Positions 13,121 through 24,664 of a DNA stretch of 64,000 nucleotides are shown here, piece by piece. Below the pieces are notes generated by a model, which was not told the DNA's origin, searched no databases, and saw only the letters and a list, made by a program, of their open reading frames with translations. Origin of the DNA: Sanderia malayensis (Eukaryota > Cnidaria > Scyphozoa > Semaeostomeae > Pelagiidae); NCBI GenBank assembly GCA_013076295.1, contig RQOL01000863.1, positions 124,001 through 188,000 of the forward strand. The letters are read 5' to 3'. The first letter of the stretch is position 1. Every line of letters starts with the position of its first letter. The position numbers were made by a program, and so were the translations under genes.

Positions 13121-16100
13121 GAATGAACGTTAATATCGGATTCATGTGTAAATTGTTGGAATAAATGTTAATATCACTGAAACAAGTCAATAAGGGTGTT
13201 TTTTAATACCTTTTAGCTGCAGTTACATGGATTCATGCGTAAATTGTGGGAATGGGTGTCAATATCATTGAAAAGACGTAACCAAAGATGCATTCCATAT
13301 AGTTTTAGCTGTGCTTACGAGGATTCATTTGAAAATTGTGGGAAATACTTTTAATATCCGATTCATTGTAAATTGTGGGAATAGATGTAATTAGCACTGA
13401 AATTATGTAAATAAAGTTGCACTTTATTATGTTTTAGTTGAATTTACGTGGATTCATGTGTAAATGGTGGGAAGGAACGTTAATTTCGGTTTCATGTTTA
13501 AATTTTGTGAATGAATGTTAATATCACTGAAAACAAGTAAATAAGGGTGTATTTTAATACCTTTCAGCTGCAGTTACATGGATTCATGTGTAAATTGTGG
13601 GAACGAGTGTCAATATCAGTGAAAAGACGTAACCAAAGATGCATTCCATAAAGTTTTAGCTGTGGTTACGTGGATTCATTTGAAAAATGTGGGAATGAAT
13701 TTTTATATCGGATTCATTGTAAAATGTGGTAATATATGTTATTATCACTAAGAACATGTAAATAAAGGTGTACTTTAATTGGTTTGAGCTCAAGATACGT
13801 GGATTTATGTGTAAATTGTGGGAATAAACGTTACTATCGGATTTATGATTAATTGCGGCAATGAATGTTGATATCACTGAAAACAAGTAAATAAGCATGT
13901 TTTTTAATACCTTTTAGCAGCAGTTACATGGATTCATGCGTAAATTGCGGGAATGGGTGTCAATATCAGTGAAAAGACGTAACCAAAGATTTATTCCATA
14001 TAGGTTTAGCTGTTGTTACGTGGATTCACTTGAAAATTGTGGGAATTAATTTTAATATCGGATTAATTGTAAATTGTGGGAATAGATGTAATTATAACTA
14101 ACAACATGTAAATAAAGATGTATTTTATTATGTATTAGCTGCAATTACGTGGCTTCATGTGTAAATTGTGGGAATGAGTGTCAATATCAGTGAAAAGACG
14201 TATCCAAAGATGCATTTCATATAGTTTTAGTTGTGGTTACGTGGATTCATTTGAAAATTGTGGGAAATATTTTTAATATCGGATTCATTATAAATTGTGG
14301 GAATAGATGTAATTATCACTGAAATTATGTAAATAAAGTTGTACTTTATTATGTTTTAGCTCAATTTACGTGGATTCATGTGTAAATTGTGGGAATGAAC
14401 GTTATTACCGGATTCATGTGTTAACTTGTGGGAGTGAACGTTAACATCGGATTCATGTTTAACTTGTGGGAATGAATCTTAACATCACTTGAAACCAGTA
14501 AGTATTAGTGTATTTTAAAGAGTGTGAACTGTAGTTATGGGGATTGATGCGTAAATTGTGGGAAAGAACGTTACTATCGGATTCATGTGTAAATTCTGGG
14601 AATGAAAGTTAATATAGGATTCATGTGTAAATTGTTGGCATAAGTAACAATATCATCAGTGAAAAGAGGTAAGCAAAGATGCCTTCCAATTAGTTTTAGC
14701 TGTGTCTACGTGGATTCATTTGAAAATGGTGGGAATTAATTATAATATCGGATTCATTGTAAATTGTGGGAATAGATGTAATTATCACTAAAAGCATGTA
14801 AATAAAGTTGTACCTTATTATGTTTTAGCTGAATTTACTTGGATTCATGTGTAAATTGTGGGAATGAACCTTATTACCGGATTCATGTGTTAACTTGTGG
14901 GAATGAACGTTAATATCGGTTTGATGTTGAAATTGTGGGAATGAATGTTAATATCACTGAAAACAAATAAATAACGGTGTATTTTAAAGAGTGTGAGCAG
15001 TAGTTATGGGGATTTATGCATAAATTGTGGGAAGGAACGTTCATATCGGATTCATGTGTAAATTGTGGGAATGAACGTTAATATCGCAATCATGTTTAAA
15101 TTGTGGGAATGAATGTTAATGTCCCTGAAAACAAGTAAATAAGGGTGTGTTTTAAGGACTGTGAGCAGTAGTTATGGTGACTCTTGTGTAAATTGTGGGA
15201 AGGAACGTTAATATCGGAATCACGTGTAAATTGTGGGAATAAATGTTAATATCACTGAAAACAGGTAAATAAGGGTGTAATTTAATACCTTTTAGCTGCA
15301 GTTACATGGATTCATGCTTTAATTGTGGGAATGGGTGTCAATAAAATGAAAATAGGTAACCAAAGATGCATTCCATATAGTTTAAGCTGTGGTTACGTGG
15401 ATTCATTTGAAAGTTGTGAGAATGAATTTTTATATCGGATTCATTGTAAAATGTGGTAATATATGTTATTATCACTAAGAACATGTAAATAAAGGTGTAC
15501 TTTAATTGGTTTGAGCTCAAGATACGTGGATTTATGTGTAAATTGTGGGAATAAACGTTACTATCGGATTTATGATTAATTGCGGCAATGAATGTTGATT
15601 TCACTGAAAACAAGTAAATAAGCATGTTTTTTAATACCTTTTAGCAGCAGTTACATGGATTCATGCGTAAATTGCGGGAATGGGTGTCAATATCAGTGAA
15701 AAGACGTAACCAAAGATTTATTCCATATAGGTTTAGCTGTTGTTACGTGGATTCACTTGAAAATTGTGGGAATTAACTTTAATATCGGATTCATTGTAAA
15801 TTGTGGGAATAGATGTAATTATAACTAACAACATGTAAATAAAGATGTATTTTATTATGTTTTAGCTGCAATTACGTGGCTTCATGTGTAAATTGTGGGA
15901 ATGAGTGGCAATATCTTCAGTGAAGAGAGGTAACCAAAGATGCCTTCCAATTAGTTTTAGCTGTGCTTACGGGGATTCATTTGAAAATTGTGGGAAATAT
16001 TTTTAATATCGGATTCATTATAAATGGTGGGAGTAGATGTAATTATCACTGAAATTATGTAAATAAAGTTGTACTTTATTATGTTTTAGCTGAATTTACG

Positions 16101-16122
16101 TGGATTCATGTGTAAATTGTGG
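13121..16122 (+). repeat. Long HOR unit (~3,002 bp), internal partial duplication
   Basis: This copy is about 533 bp longer than standard. It carries the same variant pair as the short unit (13461 to about 13670), then the monomers normally found at the HOR position near 3030-3530 (here 13680-14190), then returns to an earlier point of the unit at about 14200-15340 and passes through the 3030-type monomers a second time at about 15390. This is the gain product expected from out-of-register exchange. Confidence 0.75.
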
Positions 16123-19100
16123 GAATGAACGTTAATATCGGATTCATGTGTAAATTGTTGGAATAAATGTTAATATCACTGAAACAAGTCAATAAGGGTG
16201 TTTTTTAATACCTTTTAGCTGCAGTTACATGGATTCATGCGTAAATTGTGGGAATGGGTGTCAATATCATTGAAAAGACGTAACCAAAGATGCATTCCAT
16301 ATAGTTTTAGCTGTGCTTACGAGGATTCATTTGAAAATTGTGGGAATAGATGTAATTATCACTGAAAACATGTAAATAAAGGTCTACTTTATTATGTTTT
16401 AGCTGAAATTACGTGAATTCATGTGTAAATTGAGGGAAAAAACGTTACTATTAGATTCATGTGTAAATTCTGGGAATGAAAGTTAATATGGGATTCATGT
16501 GTAAATTGTTGGAAGGAACATTAATATCGGATTCATTTTTAATATGTGGGAATGAATGTTAATATCACTGAAAACAAGTAAAAAAAGTTGTTTTTTAAGG
16601 AGTGTGAACTGTAGTTATGGGGATTTATCCATAAATTGTGGGAAGGAACGTTCATATCGGATTCATGTGTAAATTGTGGGAATGAACGTTAATATCGGTT
16701 TCATGTTGAAATTGTGGGAATGAATGTTAATATCACTGAAAACAAATAAATAACGGTGTATTTTAAAGAGTGTGAGCAGTAGTTATGGGGACTTATGCAC
16801 AAATTGTGGGAAGGAACGTTCAAATCGGATTCATGTGTAAATTGTTGGAATGAACGTTAATATCGCAATCATGTTTAAATTGTGGGAATGAATGTTAATA
16901 TCACTGAAAACAAGTAAATAAGGGTGTGTTTTAAGGAGTGTGAGCAGTAGTTATGGGGACTCTTGTGTAAATTGTGGGAAGGAACGTTAATATCGGATTC
17001 ACGTGTAAATTGTGGGAATAAATGTTAATATCACTGAAAACAAGTAAATAAGGGTGTCTTTTAATACCTTTTAGCTGCAGTTACTTGGATTCATGCGTAA
17101 ATTGTTGGAATGGGTGTCAATATCAGTGAAAAGACGTATCCAAAGATGCATTTCATATAGTTTTAGTTGTGGTTACGTGGATTCATTTGAAAATCGTGGG
17201 AAATAATTTTAATATCGGATTCATTGTAAATTGTTCGAATAGATGTAATTATCACTAAAAACATGTAAATAAAGGTCTACTTTATTATGTTTCAGCTGAA
17301 ATTTCGAGGATTCATGTGTAAATTGTGGGAAAAAACGTTACTATTGGATTCATGTGTAAATTCTGGGAATGAAAGTTAATATGGGATTCATGTGTAAATT
17401 GTTGGAAGGAACATTAATATCGGATTCATTTTTAATATGTAGGAATAAATGTTAATATCACGGAGAACAGGTAAATAGTGGTGTATTTTAATACCTTTTA
17501 GCTGCCGTTACATGGATTCAAGCGTAAATTGTGGGAATGGGTATCAATATCAATGAAAAGACGTAACCAAAGATGCATTCCATATAGTTTTAGCTGTGGT
17601 TACGTGGATTCATTTAAAAGTTGTGGGAATGAATTTTAATTTCAGATTCATTGTAAAATGTGGTAATTTTTCTTATTATCACTAAGAACAAGTAAATAAA
17701 GGTGCAATTTAATTTCTTTTAGTTGAAATTACGTGGGCTCATGTGTAAATTGTGGGAATGAACATTATTATGGAATTCATGCGTATGTTGTGGGAAGGAA
17801 CGTTAATATCGGATTCTTGTGTAAACTGTTGGAATGAGTGTCATTATCATCAGTGAAAAAGGGTAACCAAAGATGAATTCCATGAAGTTTTAGTTGTTGT
17901 TACGTGGAGTCATTTGAAATTGTGGGAATTAATTTGAATATCGGATTCATTGTAAATTGTGGGAATAGGTGTAATTATCACTAAAATTATGTAAATAAAA
18001 TTGTACTTTGTATGTTTTTGCTGAAATTACATGTATTCATGTGTAAATTGTGGGAATGAAGGTTATTATAGGATTAATGTGTTAACTTGTGGGAGTGAAC
18101 GTTAATATCACTGAAAACATATAAATAAAGGTGTTTTTTAATATCTTTTAGCTGCAGTTACTTTGATTCATGTGTAAATTGTGGGAATGGGTGTCAATAT
18201 CAGTGAAAAGACGTAACCAAAGATGCATTCCATATAGTTTTAGTTGCGGTTACGTGGATTCATTTGAAAATCGTGAGAATTAATTTTAGTTTCGGATTCA
18301 TTGTAAATTGTGGGAATAGATGTAATTATCACTAAAAACATGTAAATAAAGGTCTACTTTATTATGTTTTACCTGAAATTACGTGGATTCATGTGTAAAT
18401 TGTGGGAAAGAACGTTAATATCGGATTTATGTTAAAATTTGGGGAATTAATGTTAATATCACTAAAAACCAGTAAATATGGGTGTGTTTTAAATAGTGTG
18501 TGCTGTAGTTATGGGGGTTCATACGTAAATTATGGGCAGGAACTTTAATATCGGATTCATGTTTAAATTGTGGGAATGAATGTTAATATCACTGATTCTT
18601 GCGTAAATTGTGGGAAGGAACATTAATATCGGATTCATTTTTAGATTGTGGGAATGAATGTTTATATCACGGAGAACAGGTAAATAAGGGAGTATTTTAA
18701 TACCATTTAGCTGCCGTTACATGGACTCACGTGTAAATTGTGGGAATGAACGCTAATATTGGATTGATGTTTAATTTGTTGGAATGAATGCTAATATCAA
18801 TGAAAACAGTAAAGAAGGGTGTGTTTTAATACGTTTTAGCTGTATTTACATGGATTCATGCGCAAATTGTGGGAATGGGTGTAAATATCATCAGTGAAAA
18901 GAGGTAACCAAAGATGCATTCCATATAGTTTTAGCTGTGGTTACTTGGGTTAATTTGAAAATTGTGGGAATGAATGTTAATATCACTGAAAACAAATAAA
19001 TAACGGTGTATTTTAAAAAGTGTGTGCTGTAGTTATGGGGGTTCATACGTAAATTATGGGCAGGAACTTTAATATCGGATTCATGTTTAAATTGTGGGAA

Positions 19101-22100
19101 TGAATGTTAATATCACTGATTCTTGCGTAAATTGTGGGAAGGAACATTAATATCGGATTCATTTTTAAATTGTGGGAATGAATGTTTATATCACGGAGAA
19201 CAGGTAAATAAGGGAGTATTTTAATACCATTTAGCTGCCGTTACATGGACTCACGTGTAAATTTTGGGAATGAACGCTAATATTGGATTGATGTTTAATT
19301 TGTTGGAATGAATGCTAATATCAATGAAAACAGTAAAGAAGGGTGTGTTTTAATACGTTTTAGCTGTATTTACATGGATTCATGCGCAAATTGTGGGAAT
19401 GGGTGTAAATATTATCAGTGAAAAGAGGTAACCAAAGATACATTCCATTTAGTTTTAGCTGTGGTTACTTGGGTTAATTTGAAAATTGTGGGAATGAATG
19501 TTAATATCACTGAAAACAAGTAAATAAGGGTGTTTTTTAATACCTTTTAGCTGCAGTTAAATGGATTCATGCGTGAATTTTGGGAATGGGTGTCAATATC
19601 AATGAAAAGACCTAACCAAAGATGCATTCCGTATATTTTTAGCTGTGGTTACTTGGATTAATTTGAAAATTGTGGGAAAGAATGTTAATATCACTGAAAA
19701 CAAATAAATAACGGTGTATTTTAAAAAGTGTGAGCTGTAGTTATGGGGATTTATGCGTAAATTGTGGGAAAGAACGTTTCTATCGGATTCTTGTGTAAAT
19801 TCTGGGAATGAAAGTTAATATGGGATTCATGTGTAAATTGTTGGAAGGAACATTAATATCAGATTCATTTTTAAATTGTGGGAATGAATGTTAATATCAC
19901 GGAGAACAGGTAAATAAGTGATTATTTTAATACCTTTTAGCTACCGTTACATGGGCTCACGTGTAAATTGTGGGAATGAACGCTAATATCGGATTCATGT
20001 TTAAATCGTGGGAATGAATGCTAATATCACTGAAAACAAGTAAAGAAGGGTGTATTTTAATACGTTTTAGCTGTATTTACATGAATTCATGCGAAAATTG
20101 TGGGAATGGGTGTAAATATCATCAGTGAAAAGAGGTAACCAAAGATGCCTTCTAATTAGTTTTAGCTGTGGTTACGTGGATTCATTTGAAAATTGTGGGA
20201 ATTATTTTTAATATCGGATTCATTGTAAATTGTGGGAATAGATGTGATTATCACAAAAAACATGTAAATAAGACTCTACTTTATTATAATTTAGCTGAAC
20301 TTACGTGGATTCATGTGTAAATTGTGGGAAAGAGCATTAATAAGGGATTCATGTGTAAATTGTGGGAATGAGTAACACTATCATCAGTGAAAAGATGTAA
20401 CCAAAGATGCATTCCATATAGTTTTAGCTGTGCTTACGGGGATTCATTTGAAAATTGTGGGAAATACTTTTAGTATCGGATTCATTGTAAATTGTGGGAA
20501 TAGATGTAATTATCACTGAAATTATGTAAATAAAGTTGCACTTTATTATGTTTTAGTTGAATTTACGTGGATTCATGTGTAAATTGTGGGAATGAAAGTT
20601 AATATGGGTTTCATGTGTAAATTGTTGGAAGGAACATTATTATCGGATTCATTTTTAAATTGTGGGAATGAATGTTAATATCACGGAGAACAGGTAAATA
20701 GGGGTGTATTTTAATACCTTTTAGCTGCCTTTACATGGATTCAAGCGTAAATTGTGGGAATGGGTATCAATATCAATGAAAAGACGTAACCAAATATGCA
20801 TTCCATATAGTTTTAGCTGTGGTTACGTGGATTCATTTGAAAGTTGTGGGAATGAATTTTAATTTCGGATTCATTGTAAAATGTGGTAATATTTCTTATT
20901 ATCACTAAGAACAAGTAAATAAAGGTGCAATTTAATTTGTTTTAGTTGAAATTACGTGGACTCATGTGTAAATTGTGGGAGTGAATGTTATTATCACTGA
21001 AAACAAGTAAATAGGGGTGTATTTTAATACCTTTTTGCTGCAGTTACATGAATTCAAGTGTAAATTGTGGGAATTGGTATCAATATCAGTGAAAAGACGT
21101 AACCAAAGATGCATTTCATATAGCTTTAGCTGTGCTTACGTGGATTCATTTGAAAGTTGTGGGAATGAATTTTAACTTCGGATTCATTGTAAAATGTGGT
21201 AATATTTTTTATTATCAATAAGAACAAGTAAATAAAGGTGCATTTTAATTTGTTTTAGATGAAATTACGTGGACTCGTGTGTAAATTGTGGGATTGAACG
21301 TTATTGTGGGATTCATGCGTAAGTTTTGGGAACAAATGTTAATATCACTGAATACAAGTAAACAATGGTGTTTTTAAGGAATGTGAACTGTAGTTATGAG
21401 GATTTATCCATAAATTGTGGGAAGGAACGTTCATATCGGATTCATGTGTAAAGTGTGGGAATGAACGCTAATATCGGATTCATGTTTAAATTGTGGGAAT
21501 GAATGTTAATATCACTGAAAACAAATAAATAACGGTGTATTTTAAAGAGTGTGAGCAGTAGTTATGGGGATTTATGCATAAATTGTGGGAAGGAACGTTC
21601 ATATCGGATTCATGTGTAAATTGTGGGAATGAACGTTAATATCGGAATCATGTTTAAATTGTGGGAATGAAAGTTAATAACACTGAAAACAAATAAATAA
21701 CGGTGTATTTTAAGGAGTGCGAGCAGTAGTTATGGGGACTCATGCGTAAATTGTGGGAAGAAACGTTAATATCGGATTCATGTGTAAATTGTGGGAATGA
21801 ACATTACTATGGGATTCATGCCTAAGTTGTGGGAAGGAACGTTAATATCGGATTCATGTGTAAACTGTTGGAATGAGTGTCATTATCATCAGTGAAAAGA
21901 GGTAACCAAAGATGAATTCCATAAAATTTTAGTTGTGGTTACGTGGAGTCATTTGAAAATTGTGGGAATTAATTTAATATCGGATTCATTGTAAATTATG
22001 GGTATAGGTGTAATTATCACTAAAATTATGTAAATAAAGTTGTACTTTATTATGTTTTTGCTGAAATTACGTGGATTCATGTGTAAATTGTGGGAATGAA

Positions 22101-22560
22101 GGTTATTATAGGATTGATGTGTTAACTTGTGGGAGTGAACGTTAATATCACTGAAAACATATAAATAACGGTGTATTTTAAAGAGTGTGAGCAGTAGTTA
22201 TGTGGACTCATGCGTAAATTGTGGGAAGAAGCGTTAATATCGGATTCATGTGTAAATTGTGGGAATAAATGTTAATATCACTGAAAACAAGTAAAAAATT
22301 GTGTTTTTTATGGAATGTGTACTGTAGTTATGGGGATTTATCCATAAATTTGGGGAAGGAACTTTCATATCGGATTCATGTGTAAAGTGTGGGAATGAAC
22401 GTTAATATCGGATTCATGTTTAAATTGTGGGAATGAATATTAATATCACTGAAAACAAATAAATAACGGCGTATTTTAAAGAGTGTGAGCAGTAGCTATG
22501 GGGATTTATGCATAAATTGTGGGAAGGAACGTTCATATCGGATTCATGTGTAAATTGTGG
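16123..22560 (+). repeat. Satellite mosaic after the HOR block
   Basis: The 2,469-bp order stops near 16340, where one 38-bp core is missing (GAAAATTGTGGGAATAGATG joins two half-monomers). Beyond it the same monomers occur in other orders. 16350-17640 matches about 35020-36160, with one 169-bp monomer extra here. 17540-18500 matches 27800-28760 and 43340-44300. A local tandem duplication with offset 524 covers about 18485-19500, seen from TGCTGTAGTT at 18501 and 19025. No gene is present. Confidence 0.85.
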
Positions 22561-24608
22561 GAATGAACGTTAATATCGGAATCATGATTAAATTGTGGGA
22601 ATGAATGTTAATATCACTGAAAACAAGTAAATAAGGGTGCATTTTAAGTCTTTCTAGCTGTATTTGCGTGGATCCATTTGTAAATTGAGGGAATAAACGT
22701 TAATATTGAATTCATGTTTCAATTGTGGGAATGAATGTTATTATCACTGAAAACAAGTAAATAGGGCTGTATTTTAATACCTTTTAGCTGCAGTTACATG
22801 GATTCATGCGTAAATTGTGGAAATGATTGTCAATATCAATGAAGAGGCGTAACCAAAGATGCATTCCATATAGCTTTAGCTATGGTTACGTGGATTCATT
22901 TGAAAATTGTGGGAATTAATTTTAATATCGGATTCATTGTAAATTGTGCGAAAAGATGTAATTATCACTAAAAACAGGTAAATAAAGGTCCACTTTATTA
23001 TGTTTTAGCTGAAATTACGAGGATTCATGTGTAAATTGTGGGAAAAAACGTTACTCTTGGATTCATGTGTAAATTCTGGGAATGAAAGTTAATATGAGAT
23101 TAATGTGTAAATTGTTGGAAGGAACATTAATATCGGATTCATTTTTAATATGTGGGAATGAATGTTAATATCACGGAGAACAGGTAAATAGTGGTGTATT
23201 TTAATACCTTTTAGCTGCCGTTACATGGATTCAAGCGTAAATTGTGGGAATGGGTATCAATATCAATGAAAAGACGTAACCAAAGATGCATTCCAATTAG
23301 TTTTAGCTGTGGTTACGTGGATTCATTTGAAAGTTGTGGGAATGAATTTTAATATCGGATTCATTGTAAAATGTGGTAATATATGTTTATAACACTATAA
23401 ACATGTAAAAAAAGGTTTTGGCTCAAAATACGTGGATTCATGTGAAAATTGTGGGAATGAACGTTAATATCGGACTCATGTTTAAATTGTGGGAAAAAAT
23501 GTTAATATCACAGAAAACAAGTAAATAAGGGTGTATTTTAATACGTTTTAGCTGCAGTTACATGGATTCATGTGTAAATTGTGGGAATGAACGTTAATAT
23601 CGGAATCATGATTAAATTGTGGGAATGAATGTTAATATCACTGAAAACAAGTAAATAAGGGTGCATTTTAAGTCTTTCTAGCTGTATTTGCGTGGATCCA
23701 TTTGTAAATTGAGGGAATAAACGTTAATATTGAATTCATGTTTCAATTGTGGGAATGAATGTTATTATCACTGAAAACAAGTAAGTAGGGCTGTATTTTG
23801 ATACCTTTTAGCTGCAGTTACATGGATTCATGCGTAAATTGTGGAAATGATTGTCAATATCAATGAAGAGGCGTAACCAAAGATGCATTCCATATAGCTT
23901 TAGCTATGGTTACGTGGATTCATTTGAAAATTGTGGGAATTAATTTTAATATCGGATTCATTGTAAATTGTGCGAATAGATGTAATTATCACTAAAAACA
24001 GGTAAATAAAGGTCCACTTTATTATGTTTTAGCTGAAATTAAGAGGATTCATGTGTAAATTGTGGGAAAAAACGTTACTCTTGGATTCATGTGTAAATTC
24101 TGGGAATGAAAGTTAATATGAGATTAATGTGTAAATTGTTGGAAGGAACATTAGTATCGGATTCATTTTTAATATGTGGGAATGAATGTTAATATCACGG
24201 AGAACAGGTAAATAGTGGTGTATTTTAATACCTTTTAGCTGCCGTTACATGGATTCAAGCGTAAATTGTGGGAATGGGTATCAATATCAATGAAAAGACG
24301 TAACCAAAGATGCATTCCAATTAGTTTTAGCTGTGGTTACGTGGATTCATTTGAAAGTTGTGGGAATGAATTTTAATATCGGATTCATTGTAAAATGTGG
24401 TAATATATGTTTATAACACTATAAACATGTAAAAAAAGGTTTTGGCTCAAAATACGTGGATTCATGTGAAAATTGTGGGAATGAACGTTAGTATCGGATT
24501 CATGTTTAAATTGTGGGAAAAAATGTTAATATCACAGAAAACAAGTAAATAAGGGTGTATTTTAATACGTTTTAGCTGCAGTTACATGGATTCATGTGTA
24601 AATTGTGG
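22561..24608 (+). repeat. 1,024-bp tandem duplication within the satellite
   Basis: 22561-23584 and 23585-24608 are near-identical direct copies. ACATGTAAAAAAAGGTTTTG lies at 23401 and again at 24425. The unit contains a distinctive spacer (TCTTTCTAGCTGTATTTGCG with a GGATCC site) and a shortened monomer at the run of A. The few differences, for example AATTACGAGG against AATTAAGAGG, indicate a recent event. Confidence 0.88.
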
Positions 24609-24664
24609 GAATGGGTGTCAATATCAGTGAAAAGACGTAGCCAAAGATGCATTCCATAAAGTTT

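Larger units (their letters stand above)
1282..16122 (+). repeat. 2,469-bp higher-order repeat block (19 monomers)
   Basis: A fixed string (ATAAATGTTAATATCACTG after a GTTGG variant core) recurs at 1321, 3791, 6260, 8730, 10692, 13161 and 16163. The offsets are 2470, 2469, 2470, 1962, 2469 and 3002. Walking one unit from 3841 to 6310 gives 19 monomers: 92, 129, 169, 92, 129, 169, 171, 128, 169, 168, 130, 91, 129, 130, 91, 129, 95, 129 and 129 bp, which sum to 2,469. Copies differ by scattered substitutions and a few small indels, for example a 3-bp change near 4894. Such uniformity among unlike monomers means the 19-mer was amplified as a block and recently. Confidence 0.93.

Noticed and set aside
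2966..16000. Recurring minus-strand open frames of 76-98 codons starting MLIYLFSV or MFSVILTF (2966, 5435, 7904, 9867, 12336, 13656, 15338 and later)
   Set aside because: They lie wholly inside satellite monomers and recur only because the HOR repeats. Their composition is that of translated AT-rich repeat, with no domain, and they vary with satellite variants.
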